This document shows, in pieces, positions 23,330 to 33,952 of a DNA stretch of 64,000 bases. Position 1 is the stretch's first letter. Every line of letters starts with the position of its first letter. Made by a program: the position numbers and the translations under genes. Where the stretch lies: assembly GCF_949987535.1 (NCBI RefSeq), contig NC_080074.1, positions 42,391,641-42,455,640 on the forward strand, in the 5' to 3' direction. Under the pieces are notes generated by a model. The model saw only the letters and a program-made list of their open reading frames with translations, was not told the DNA's origin and did no database searches. Source of the DNA: Balaenoptera acutorostrata. Lineage: Eukaryota; Chordata; Mammalia; Artiodactyla; Balaenopteridae.

Positions 23330-24195
23330 TGATGTGCTGAGGGTCATAATAGCAATAAAACGACACCCAGCTCAACTCCTGATTAGATTAATTCAATATC
23401 CCCTCCCCCTCTACAACCTAGCCCAAAAAATGTGGACATTTCCAAGCACAAATAATATTAATTTCAGTCTTTACTGTTCTACATTAAATGCCCAACATTT
23501 AAATAAAACATACAACACTCAGAGAAGCAAGGAAAAGTAACACAATGCCAGAAGACAAAGCAATCAACAGAACCAGACTCAGATGTAACCTAGATTTGTA
23601 ATTATCAAAGAATTTAAAATATGATTAATATGTTGAAGGCTCTACTGGAAAAAATGGACAATATGCATAAACAACTGGGGAATTTCAGCAGAAAGATGAA
23701 AAAGATAAATCAAATGTAAATGCTAGAAATGAAAAAAATAAAAGAAGGTAACAGAGATGAAGTATGCCCTTAATGGGTTAATCAGTATACTTGAAGCAGC
23801 TGAGAAAAGAATTGGTGAAATTAAAGATAGGTCAATATAATTACACACACACACAAAAAACCATGAAGAGAAAAATGTTTAAGAAAAAGAGAAAGAACAG
23901 AACAGAAAATCTAAGAGTTGTGCAATATTAAACAGTCTAACATTTATGTAATTGGAGTCGTAGGAGATGAGAGAGAAAGAGGCAGAAAAAATAAACTATG
24001 GACTTTGGGTGATTATGATGTGTCACTGTCAGTTCAGCAATTGTAACAAATGTACCCTCTAGTAGGGGGTATTCATAATGAAGGAGGCTATGCATGAGTG
24101 GGGGCAGGGACTATATGGGGAATCTCTTTACCTTCCCCTCAATTTTGCTCTGAACCTTAAACTGCTCTAAAAAATGAAGTCTTAACAAAAAAATT
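23330..24195 (+). mobile_element. HAL1-like half LINE (ORF1 remnant joined to L1M 3'UTR)
   Basis: Sequence from about 23540 to 23995 resembles ancient L1 ORF1 ('gccagaagacaaagcaatca', 'atgttgaaggctctactgga', 'ggggaatttcagcagaaaga', 'aattggagtcgtaggagatg'). It passes straight into an L1M/HAL1-like 3' end from about 23998 ('gactttgggtgattatgatg', 'gaggctatgcatgagtgggg', 'tttgctctgaaccttaaact'). No ORF2 lies between. HAL1 elements are known to consist of ORF1 plus a 3' end without ORF2, so this fits; an L1M with a large deletion is the alternative. All frames are broken. Confidence 0.6.
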
Positions 24196-24528
24196 TTTTT
24201 AAGTTCAAGGAGAAATAAACAAATCCACAATTATACTTAAAAACTTCAATCCTCTCTCAGTGATTAATAGAATTAGTAAACATATATGAGCAGAGATATC
24301 ACTAACATCATGCTTAATAGTGAAAGACTGAATGCTTTTCCCTTAAGACCGGGAAAAAGACAAGCATATCCACTTCTACCACTCCTATTCAACATAATAC
24401 TGGAGGTCCCAGGCAGTGCAGTAAGACAAAAGATATAAAAGAGAAAAGAAAAAAAAGGCATATGAGTTGGAAAAGAAGAAACTCTATTTGCAGAAAACAT
24501 AATTCTCTACGTAGAATATCCCAAGGGA

Positions 24529-24580
<52 letters not shown>

Positions 24581-24720
24581 AACTAGAACTAATAAGTGAG
24601 CTTAGCAAGGACACAGGATACAAATTCAGTATACAAAAGCAATTGAATTTCTATATAATACCAATGAACAATTGGAAATTACAATAAATAAATTGCTTGC
24701 GAAAATAAACAATGTCTTTT
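24196..24720 (+). mobile_element. Ancient L1M ORF2 fragment with internal deletion
   Basis: Starts with a piece of the endonuclease region ('gttcaaggagaaataaacaa' to 'agtgattaatagaattagta') and jumps to the RT region ('agatatcactaacatcatgc', 'cttccacttctaccactcct'-like text, 'tattcaacataatactggag'). It is broken by stops and by a long AC repeat. The jump implies a loss of more than 1 kb of ORF2, or two separate pieces. Confidence 0.7.
24531..24577. repeat. (AC)n microsatellite
   Basis: About 23 uninterrupted AC units inside an L1M RT remnant. Confidence 0.95.
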
Positions 24721-24729
24721 CCCAACTGA

Positions 24730-26675
24730 TCACTCTACTAATTAAAGTAAGAAGCCAGAATAGTACTTAATATTTTAAATATATAGATCAAAAAAGTCTT
24801 AGTGTTAAAGTTTGGAAAAGATTACTTTCTCCCTGCATTGTGAATTAAACTAGATTATTTGTGTTGTTTTAGAAATATTAAGCAAACTATTACCAAAAAA
24901 AAATTTTTGTTTCAAACTCAATTTCTTCTACCAGCTAAAGAAATATAAAGTATATTTTGATCTTTACTGTCTCATGTTCAACAGTATCTGTATTGATAAA
25001 TGTTGTTCTTATCTTCATTTTCTACATTTAAAATAGTATAGTAAGAAAATGTTTGTGGAATGGACATTTTAAAAATCATATTTAAGGTGACTTGCCTCAA
25101 AACAATCCACTGCTGTGTTGGCTACTGCATTGTAGACCTTGGTGTAGCAGTTATGACAAACCTTTCCCTCTCATGCCCACAGCAGATATCACTAATCACA
25201 GCATCTTGGTCCTTTATCCTTTGACTAGGCTTAGAATTCTTCTCAGCACACCCACCACCTGATAGCCATTACCAGTCAAACAGAGTTGACACGCAAGTTG
25301 AAACCTATTTAACATCCTAGAGTTACAACACCAAGTCCAAATTCTTTTGGAAATTAAGGCTCCATAATCGAACACATCCTAACCTGCTTATCTGTCCAGT
25401 AAAATTTCCTTTGGTCTTCTCTCTGCCTTTTCCAAATTTGCCTTTCTTCCAGGCCTAGCTCAGTCTCAACATCAACCATAAAGCCTTTCCTCAAATACTT
25501 GGGTTTACAACGAGTATTCACTTTTGTGAGCTCCTATCCCACACCTAAGCAATACCACATTTTAATACTAATGTGTCCTACTTCGGGGTCATGAGTTGTG
25601 ACTTTGACTCCACAAATTGACAAGTGTCCTGTCCCATGATTACTGTATAGTCTGCCCATCATAAAGCTGAAGGCAATACAGGAACTCAATAGCTACCATA
25701 GGTAACTTGTTGTGTTAAAATTGTAATGCCTAATGAAAAGGACCCTGCCAATTGTGCGTAAATAAAGAACTGCTGCTGTTTGATGTTCACTAAACACTAT
25801 AAATACTTCGGAACAACTTGTTCATATAGTTCTAAATTGTTCATATCATGCTAATTGTGTTCAGACACCTCTAAATTTTTTTTCCAAGCTTTCCTGGAAT
25901 TTCCACGTCTTCCAAATTTCTTCACAAACATCATTTTAGTGGGTGCTCTGCTTCATTATATGCATATTGGGGGGAAAAAAGATTGGAATGAAGTGAACCA
26001 AATTGTTAACAGTGATTAACTTTCAGTGGCAAATTTACTGTGATATTTATTTCCATCTTTGTTTTTTGTCTTTTACAAATTTTCAGCAGTTAGAATGTAT
26101 TACTTTTATACTTGGAAAAATAAAGGTAATTCAAAAAATACTCTCACTCTTTACTGTATGAGGCTGAGCTTCTTATTGGTAACAGTGTCCCACACTGGAT
26201 ATTTTTAAGATTATTGAGGTTTCTGCAAAGCTTCTATTACTCCTTGTGGTAAGAATAAAGAGAAAGATGCTGGTCATTTCACTAAAAGAAATAGAACATC
26301 TAGTGCTTTCACAACATACACAGACACACACAGAAACACACACACAATAGCTTCTTCTTTAAATCTAAAATTAGGGTTTCTCTGTGGGACAATTACAAAT
26401 CAAGTATTTTTTTAAAACCCCCCTTTAACAAATTATATATGCTGCCTCTTTTCATTTTAAAATTTTTGCCTCTATTCTTTCATTTTACACATTTCTCATC
26501 ACTTTTTCTCTGCTTACTCTTTGATGGCAGAGAAATATTACAATTAATATCCTAGGTTTATTTTGCCAATATATGGTATTACAGTATGTTTATAGTCTCA
26601 GAAATTACAAAAGCAGATACATTTTCCAACCTTTAAATAATACCATGCAGAACTTGGGAAGAGAGAAAGGTAAAT
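24730..26675. other. Unique AT-rich DNA, no gene seen
   Basis: About 1.9 kb without a recognised element. Small CA-rich run near 26320-26346. Confidence 0.5.
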
Positions 26676-26696
26676 AGGTAGGTAGGTAGGTAGATA
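26676..26696. repeat. (GGTA)n short tandem repeat
   Basis: About five GGTA units (aggtaggtaggtaggtagat). Confidence 0.8.
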
Positions 26697-28789
26697 GACA
26701 TCCTACATTAGTTAGCAAGTTTCAGCTAATGAACCTAAAGAAAAGGAATAAAATTAATTTTACCTTGGAAATATATAAAAGGAATATTAATAGAGCTTAC
26801 TCTTTTGCTCCCATGAAGCTCAGAAATGATTACTCAAATGGCAGTACATAAATCCTAATTTTAAAAGAGATATCTGTGGCACCTTAAAACATTTTCATAA
26901 TTTTAGTTCATTCTTATTTTGTGTTCATTTTTCTAATATATTGATAGAAGTTTTGACAAATGGTGATCTGTCTTTTAAACAGTAACAGAAATCAAACAAA
27001 CAAAAAAGAGCTGAATTTTATTTCAGTACATTGACCACCCCTATATTTACATGCATATTTTATATATATATGACCCCTAGGAACTAAGGCCAAATAAGAT
27101 GACATTGATCTCACTTGCCCAAAGAACTCTTTCCGGTTCTGTCTCTTTGCCTGGTTGTCTGTTCCACAACTGAGTTCATTTAGTTTGTAATTTCTCTGTT
27201 CACAGCAGAACCTGCAACTTTTTGAATGACCACAGTAATCCCCTAGAGCCATTGTTTACAATGATTTTTTATACAAATGCTGTCACTGCAGGGAGTTTTC
27301 TTCTCAAGTACACTGAACTTTTGACAGCCCATATGGTCTTAATGAATTTCCCAGGTGCTGAACACCATCCAACCTGTATTTTTGGCAGCCTGCAGAGGTA
27401 CTTAAGCCTGCCTTTGTCATTCTTCCTAATGCTGCTTAAGATGTTTTTTAGAGGAGAAAGTTTGAAGTAGGTGGTGGAAACAGTCAAGTTTTGCATGCTT
27501 ACATTATCAATGCAAAAGTACTGTCAAGGAGAATTCACTTCTGAGAGAAGGAAACAAAGCTGTTCACTTAATAACTATAGAGAACTATTATTGGAATACG
27601 TGTTTGAAATGTTATTTTATACTTCTAGATTGAGTTTTCTGCCTTTAGTCCACTAGAAAAAGTAGTGTACAATATTTTCTTCGCCTAACTTATAAATCTG
27701 GGTAAGTTTAGAGTGAGCACAAAATTGGCCCAATTGTCAACCTTGCTTATCATGGAATTCCAAATTAATTTTAGAGTATTCACATATATTTATTGGCTAG
27801 CTGAACTGAAATAATGGCTAATCAGTTAATGATATGGATGGACAGATAATATTAAGACCACCTAGAAAGGAAGAAAATATTTTAAAATCTTCAAACTACA
27901 TTTAGAAGTTAATGTGTAAATCTATCCCTTTTTTCTCTATTTATTAAGTCTCTACTTTACAACTGTTGCCCACAAAACCCCAGGAGGCAGACATTATGAA
28001 TACTTTTATGGAGCAATGACTAGAATCCTTTCTTCTCTAACTCTAAAACCATGCACTTAAGCACTTATGTTATTTTTGCCCAATCTGAAAAATATGTTGG
28101 TCATTATAGTGCACATTTTTGGCATTTTTTTAAAATGGTTGCTCAGAAAATGAACCCCCCTGTCCATGCTTTGAGTCCAACATTGTGCAAGTCAGTCTTG
28201 ACAGGAGACAGCTCGACCTCCCATTGCCAATGCCTAGAAGGCCAGACACTTGTGCTCCCAGACAGCTAGGGTTCAGACTCGTGTTAAGTTCAACATTCTG
28301 GTGTCCCAACCTGGGATTTTGAATCTGGCACAAAGATTCAAAGAAGGAGAGAAAGTTTAAAATTCATTTCTAGCTTTGGCAGCATCCAGTACTTAGTTTC
28401 CAGGGATGATATTCACAACAAAATCAAGAATCTAAGAGTCTAGGGGTGATGTCACCAGTGGCACTATTATAAGCAGATCATTCCATGGTGTGATTTGCAT
28501 GTGTCTGTGGGTGCATTGTCTTGAGCCTAGTTCTGTGCCTCATTCTCCAAAATTTTCATCAATACTATGATGTCTAGCCAACAAGTATCTTCTCAACTTC
28601 AGTTTACCATAACTGGTTTCTGTATCTTACATACTTACAGGTTGGCAGAGCTAAAGGATAATCATCTGCTTACCCCTATACCATGTTATTTCTCTACTCC
28701 CTCAGTTTTACCAGCAGTAATTATAGCATTATCCATTACCTCTCTAAAATCCATCCTTCCTTTTTTTGCTCAATTGTAAAAACTCTGAT
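26697..28789. other. Unique DNA, no gene seen
   Basis: About 2.1 kb. The stretch 27090-27540 has higher complexity than its surroundings and no repeat that I can name, so it might be a non-repetitive or conserved stretch, but I cannot show that. Short open frames there overlap on both strands without protein similarity. Confidence 0.45.
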
Positions 28790-29200
28790 TATTGGCCAGG
28801 CAGATGGCCATTCAACCGAAGACTAAATTTCCCAAATTTCCTTACAGCTAGGTTGGTTCATGTAACTAAGTTCTGGCTGGTGTGATGTGAGTGGAAATGA
28901 TTGGGACGACTTCTGCATCATGACAGTAAAGGAAAGAAGCATTCTCTCCACTTCACCTTCTTCCCTCACTGCTGACTAGAAGGGAGACATGGCAGTGAAA
29001 GTTGAAGAAGCTATTTCAGACCATAAGACGGATACCACAGGTTGAGAAGGCAGAACAACAATGCAGGTGTGTGGGTCCTGGATGAAGTGCAGCCTTCAGC
29101 CCTGGTCTGCTTACCCTTGTACCATTACTCATGAACTTCTTTTTTTTTTTTAAGTTAATGTTATTTTGGACTTCGTTGCACAGCCAAACTAATGTGGCCA
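28790..29200 (+). repeat. Old LTR-like remnant (possibly MLT1 group)
   Basis: Ordered phrases such as 'ggccaggcagatggccattc', 'taagttctggctggtgtgat', 'gtgagtggaaatgattggga', 'gccttcagccctggtctgct' and 'tgttattttggacttcgttg', ending near 'cacagccaaactaatgtggc', look like an old ERVL/MaLR LTR. The subfamily is a guess. A T-run interrupts it near 29140. Confidence 0.45.
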
Positions 29201-29209
29201 CTGGCATTT

Positions 29210-30734
29210 TCAACTATATTCTACAACTTCTTACCAGTTATCCTCTACCTTGGCTCTGTTGAAGCTTTCTCATGAGAACAGAAACACTGCTTCATGTGCC
29301 TCCCACTTAAACTTTTTAAAATTCATTTACTTTGTTAGTTACTCAGCAGTAACAGAAGTGAGAAGAAATGACAGGGGGATTGCTTGGCCACTTGTGCCAC
29401 AATGGCAGAAACAGAAGCCCCAGTGTAGCATGAAGAGGTGTAGCAAATTCTAATGAGCATGGAAAGGTCAGGCCTTAGTTTTACATGCTTCTTGAAAAGT
29501 GGTGTGAGGCCTTTTAGCAGTACTTAAACAACGCTGTCGTGCTGGTTTTCATTCTGAGGTTCATAGCACACTACCTAAATAGAAGAACAAATAAAAGAAA
29601 ACAGCTGCGTTGTGGTTTACGATATTCACATTTGCTATTGACAAAACTGCAGTTGAGGTTATTTTTTCATTAATCACACTGAACAAAGGTTCCAAAAGTA
29701 AGTCTCTCTTTTTCCAATTAAACATAATCTCTATTCCATAAATTAAAATTTAAAAGGTCGAATGCAAAGCACTTATGAAGCTCTTCCTTTCTTTTCTCGG
29801 CTTACAGTCTGACCATTTCCATGTGCATAAGATAAGAGGGTTGGGAAACAAGTGGCTTTGCTAAACATTTTGGTATGCGGAGAAACCATTCCGGCACCAA
29901 TGCTATGGGACTGCAGTAGAGTCCACACACAAATGAAACCCGCCTACTGTAATAAATTACTGCGCACATTAGAGCCTTGATCTGACCCAAAATGCTTCAT
30001 AATGGGTGTTTTACTATGTCTAAGTCTCTGCTTTCTTTGGGGTGAGAAAAAAAGAAAAAAAACCTGAATCTTTTCCCATCTGTGGTTCATGTTCTACAGC
30101 TAAGGGGAATAAAAAGAAAGTTTCTGTGCCGTTGCAAGAATGTAAAAGTTTACTGCTTCCAGGGAGTCGGATCAAGTCATTAGTAATTATAAGCACTAAA
30201 ATTACTATCACTGTTAATTTTCTTTACCCACCCAAAATTCTAGAACATTTTTAAGTACAGTTGAAATTGTCATTAAAAAAGACATATGCACACACATTAC
30301 ATATCATAAAGTCATCTTCTTGAACCATTATCAATTTCCTTCCATACGTACTAGAAATCCAAGAGATTTGATAACTTCTTCCCTCTGTTCTGATACTTAT
30401 CAGGACAAGTGTCTCTTAATAGTATGAAGAGGACCAGCTAAGAGCTCAGCTGCCAAAGATGATTGCTTTAAAGTCCTTGTAATATCAGCCTAAGGCAGCC
30501 TACAAGATGAGCAAAGTGATTAATCACAGACCTGTGAACCACAGGTAAGCAAACCACAGCCAAATGGATAATGTTTCACAAAGAACGTGTAATCTTTGGA
30601 AGCTGGGGCCTCTTCTACCACACACATTCCATAATGGCTATAAATTTCTTTACCACTAAATACCCACTGAGCTCTGAGCCAAGAGAAGGAATGAAATCCT
30701 GTCTATACAATGTCAAGATGGCCAACTGATTCAG
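29210..30734. other. Unique DNA, no gene seen
   Basis: About 1.5 kb with no recognised repeat or coding region. Confidence 0.5.
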
Positions 30735-30850
30735 TTTATTTCAACAAATATTTACGACTACTTTCTATATGCCAGGCATTAGGCTAGGTGATAAGGATGT
30801 AGCAGTGAATTAGACACAGCTCCTGAACTCTACATTCTAACAGGCTTGTG
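30735..30850 (-). repeat. L2 LINE 3' end (ancient), antisense
   Basis: Reads 'tttcaacaaatatttacgac', 'tatatgccaggcattaggct', 'gatgtagcagtgaattagac' and 'ctacattctaacaggcttgt', the reverse of the L2 3' terminus. Confidence 0.75.
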
Positions 30851-30879
30851 GTGATTATAGACTCTGAAACAGATCACTT

Positions 30880-31120
30880 CAACGTGTAAAGAGCACAGCT
30901 ATTAGCACACAGACAAGTACAAGTGACTGGGTTCAAATTCTAACTCTACCATGTACTCATATGTTACTTGAATTTGCAATGCTTCAATTTCCTGATCTAC
31001 AAAATGGGAATAATAATTGTACCTGCCTTAAAGGGCTGTTGTGAGGATTAAATAAGAAAATATAATTAAATGACTTAGAACAAATCCTGGTTAGAGTAGA
31101 TACTCAATAATTACGAACCA
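30880..31120 (-). repeat. MIR SINE (ancient), antisense
   Basis: Contains 'actgggttcaaattctaact', 'caatttcctgatctacaaaa', 'gggctgttgtgaggattaaa' and 'gtagatactcaataattacg', a MIR in reverse. Confidence 0.88.
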
Positions 31121-31134
31121 CGGTCTTTGAAGTA

Positions 31135-31480
31135 AAATGAAATTGTCCAGGGAGACAAGAGAAGAGGGTCCTAGGATGCAACCATAAGGAGCTTCAGCAT
31201 TTAAAGATTAGGAAGAGAAGGTGAAATCTTCAAAGGAAACTGAGAAGTAGCCAAAGGTGATTAAAAAAAAAAAAGTCAGAGGGTCTCATAGAAATGAGGG
31301 GGAGAGCATGTTTATCAAGGAGTTGATAAAACATACCAAAACTAAAAAGAGTTCAAGGAAGGTGGAACTGAATATTGTCCTTTGAAGTCTTTAGGTCCTT
31401 GGTGGTCTTGACAAGAACCAATCAACGAAATGGTGTGAGTGGAAGTAAATGATGCTCAAATGAAGACTCCAGGGGAGATA
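31135..31480 (-). repeat. L2 LINE fragment (ancient), antisense
   Basis: Text such as 'gaggagcttcagcatttaaag'-like sequence, 'aaggaaactgagaagtagcc', 'agtttatcaaggagttgata'-like text and 'ggtccttggtggtcttgaca' matches the upstream part of L2 reversed. It may be the internal part of the L2 copy that the MIR interrupts. Confidence 0.5.
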
Positions 31481-31659
31481 AGGCGGTCTGGCTGTGAAGA
31501 GGAGAGGCCTGCTGGGGCAACAGCTGGAAGGTCTTAGAAGACCCCAGGAAGACTTTTTTAAGATAGAAGAGACTACAGTATGTTCAAATGCCTGCGATCC
31601 ATGAATGGGTGGCAAATGTGGAATCCTGAGCACAGCCTTCTCAACTTTCAAAGCATAGA

Positions 31660-31870
31660 AAACTATCCCTACTTCTCAGGAACCCTTTCTGATACTCTAA
31701 GTTAGGTGACGTACCCACAGAAAAATGTCTGCAGACCTCTACTAAACCACTTATCATGCTGAAATTATTGGTTTACTTGTTATTGCACTCACTAAAATAG
31801 AATGCACTTCAGGGCAGGGATTACTTATCTACTCCCATGCCTGACGTGTTCAATTTGCTAGTCAAACAAG
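31660..31870 (+). repeat. L2 LINE 3' fragment (ancient), sense
   Basis: Contains 'aaccctttctgatactctaa', 'aagttaggtgacgtaccca'-like text, 'ctaaaatagaatgcacttca' and 'gggcagggattacttatcta'. The order fits the L2 3' end in sense orientation. Confidence 0.7.
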
Positions 31871-32084
31871 AAAGTCTAACCCATGAGTAAAATCAGTTCT
31901 ATTTAACTGTTAAACACAAATGTCCAACTCTCCTCATTTTCAAAAAATAGTCTGGCCAGAGAAAGACTATGAACTTTTTAAAAGGCCTAGATAAAGAGAT
32001 TTCTAATCTAGACTTGAACTTAACTTTTTTAAATGCGTTAGAACAGATAAAGCTACACAGACTGTAAGATTTCCTCTCTAACTA

Positions 32085-32560
32085 TCCTGTAAGTACTATA
32101 TTTTATGCACTTTTGTATCCTTCACTGAGTCCAGCAAGGCACTATACATAAAGTAAGAGGTTCAATAAATATTTTTTATATAAATTTATTTATTTTATTT
32201 ATTTATTTCTGGCTGCGTTGGGTCTTCGTTGCTGCACGCTGCCTTTCTCTAGTTGCGTCGAGCGGGGGCTACTCTTCATTGCGGTGCGCCTGCTTCTCAT
32301 TGCAGTGGCTTCTCTTGTTGCAGAGCATGGGCTCTAGGTGCGTGGGCTTCAGTAGTTGTGGCACACAGGCTCAGGAGTTGTGGCTCACGGGCTCTAGACT
32401 GCGGGTTCAGTAGTTGTGGCACACGGGCCTAGTTGCTCCGCGGCATGTGGGATCTTCCCGGACCAGGGCTCGAACCCAAGTCCCCTGAATTTGCAGTCGG
32501 ATTCTTAACTACTGCGCCACTAGGGAAGCCCCAATAAACATTTACTGATTGATCTTTCTT
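32085..32560 (+). repeat. L2 LINE 3' end (ancient) split by a SINE
   Basis: 'gcactatacataaagtaaga' and 'ggttcaataaatatttt' form the L2 terminal sequence. A CHR SINE (32177-32531) separates it from the continuing 'caataaacatttactgattg'. Confidence 0.65.
32177..32531 (-). mobile_element. CHR-type SINE in an L2 remnant
   Basis: Minus-strand sequence begins 'ggggcttccctagtggcgca', has a tRNA-derived head and a body reading toward 'cccaacgcagccagaaataa', with an A/T-rich tail. Target copies 'caataaatatttt' (32164-32176) and 'caataaacattta' (32532-32544) flank it. Confidence 0.92.
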
Positions 32561-33561
32561 TTACCTTAATGAAATTTTGTATATACAAAGCAAAAACACT
32601 GCCACTGAATACTGTGGTAAAACAGTAATTTCTCTTTGGTGTTGGTCAAACAGCTTGTGTCTTCTATCAATTTGACAAAAGAAAGTTCACACAAAACAGC
32701 AGGTAAATGAATCACGGTGAATAAGACCATCCATTTGCCACATAAAATAGATGTATTGGTCTCTCTGCAATACGCAGCCTTTTTTAGCTGTCAGGTGATT
32801 GAACTGCCAGCTTAAGTTCTAATTGTTTAAATTTGTTGTGTTGGAAATTTATAATAAAGTTAATCTACTCTCAGGAACACCTCTGATGGGCAGAGGAGTT
32901 GTATAGCAGCATAAAAATAAGATCTTTCCTAGTAAGAAACATTTACACGGTGACCAATCCATTGTTCTCTAGGATGAATCAGTACGGGACATTTCCCTTC
33001 TATGCAAAATAGTCATTTTATTTTGTTGCTTCTGTTCCTTCTGCCTCAGGCACAGATGCAGTAAGAAAGCTAAAAAGTCAGAAAAACAGCTAAAACTCAA
33101 GTGTTCTGACATTCAACCTTTCTTGACTAAAGAAACCCAGCAAAGGGTGTTATTTCCAGTCCCAGTACATAAGAAAAGTGTCACTAAATGCACATTTCTG
33201 TGGCAGAGGTCACTGATTCATCTATAGCTGTGCTGTCAGAAGTAAAAGAATTTCTTCTGGAAGAAAAAAATTTTAATAGGAACATTTTAAGCTGTGAATT
33301 CAGGAAAATACTTGGTTAAAAACATGGGCCCTATCATTAGGTGACAGATATTTTTAGGTCTGGGGCAGAGGAAAACCCTTCTCTCAGTCATTCTGGCACA
33401 GCTGGGGACACCCAAAGAAAGTTGAGAACTGCATTCTTATTTCAAGCTATAAAATAAGCTGCTGTGCTGGACTAGGGCATTCAAAGTCTATGTGACTTCT
33501 GGGAAAGATAACTACGTAAGCACATGCATCTAGCTCTCCTTCTAAGATCCTACTGAAGTGC
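32561..33561. other. Unique DNA before L1-D
   Basis: About 1 kb. No gene or repeat recognised. No long open frame with coding character. Confidence 0.5.
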
Positions 33562-33570
33562 CCAATGGAA
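33562..33570. repeat. Target-site duplication of L1-D, 3' side
   Basis: ccaatggaa, followed by the T-run of the L1 tail; the same string is at 39246-39254. Confidence 0.75.
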
Positions 33571-33952
33571 TTTTTTTTTTTAACATCTTTATTGGAGTAT
33601 AATTGCTTTACAATGGTGTGTTAGTTTCTGCTGCACAAAAAAGTGAGTCAGCTATACATACACATATATACCCATATCTCCTCCCTCTTGCGTCTCCCTC
33701 CCACCCTCCCTATCCCACCCCTCTGGGTGGACACAAAGCACCGAGCTGATCTCTCTGTGCTATGCGGCTGCTTCCCACTAGCTATCTGTTTTACATTTAG
33801 TAGTGTATATATATCCATGCCACTCTCTCACTTCTTCTCAGCTTACCCTTCCCCCTCCCCACGTCCTCAAGTCCATTCTCTATGTCTGAATCTTTATTCC
33901 TGTCCTGCCCCTAGGTTCTTCAGAACCATATTTTTTGTTGTGTTTTTTTTTT

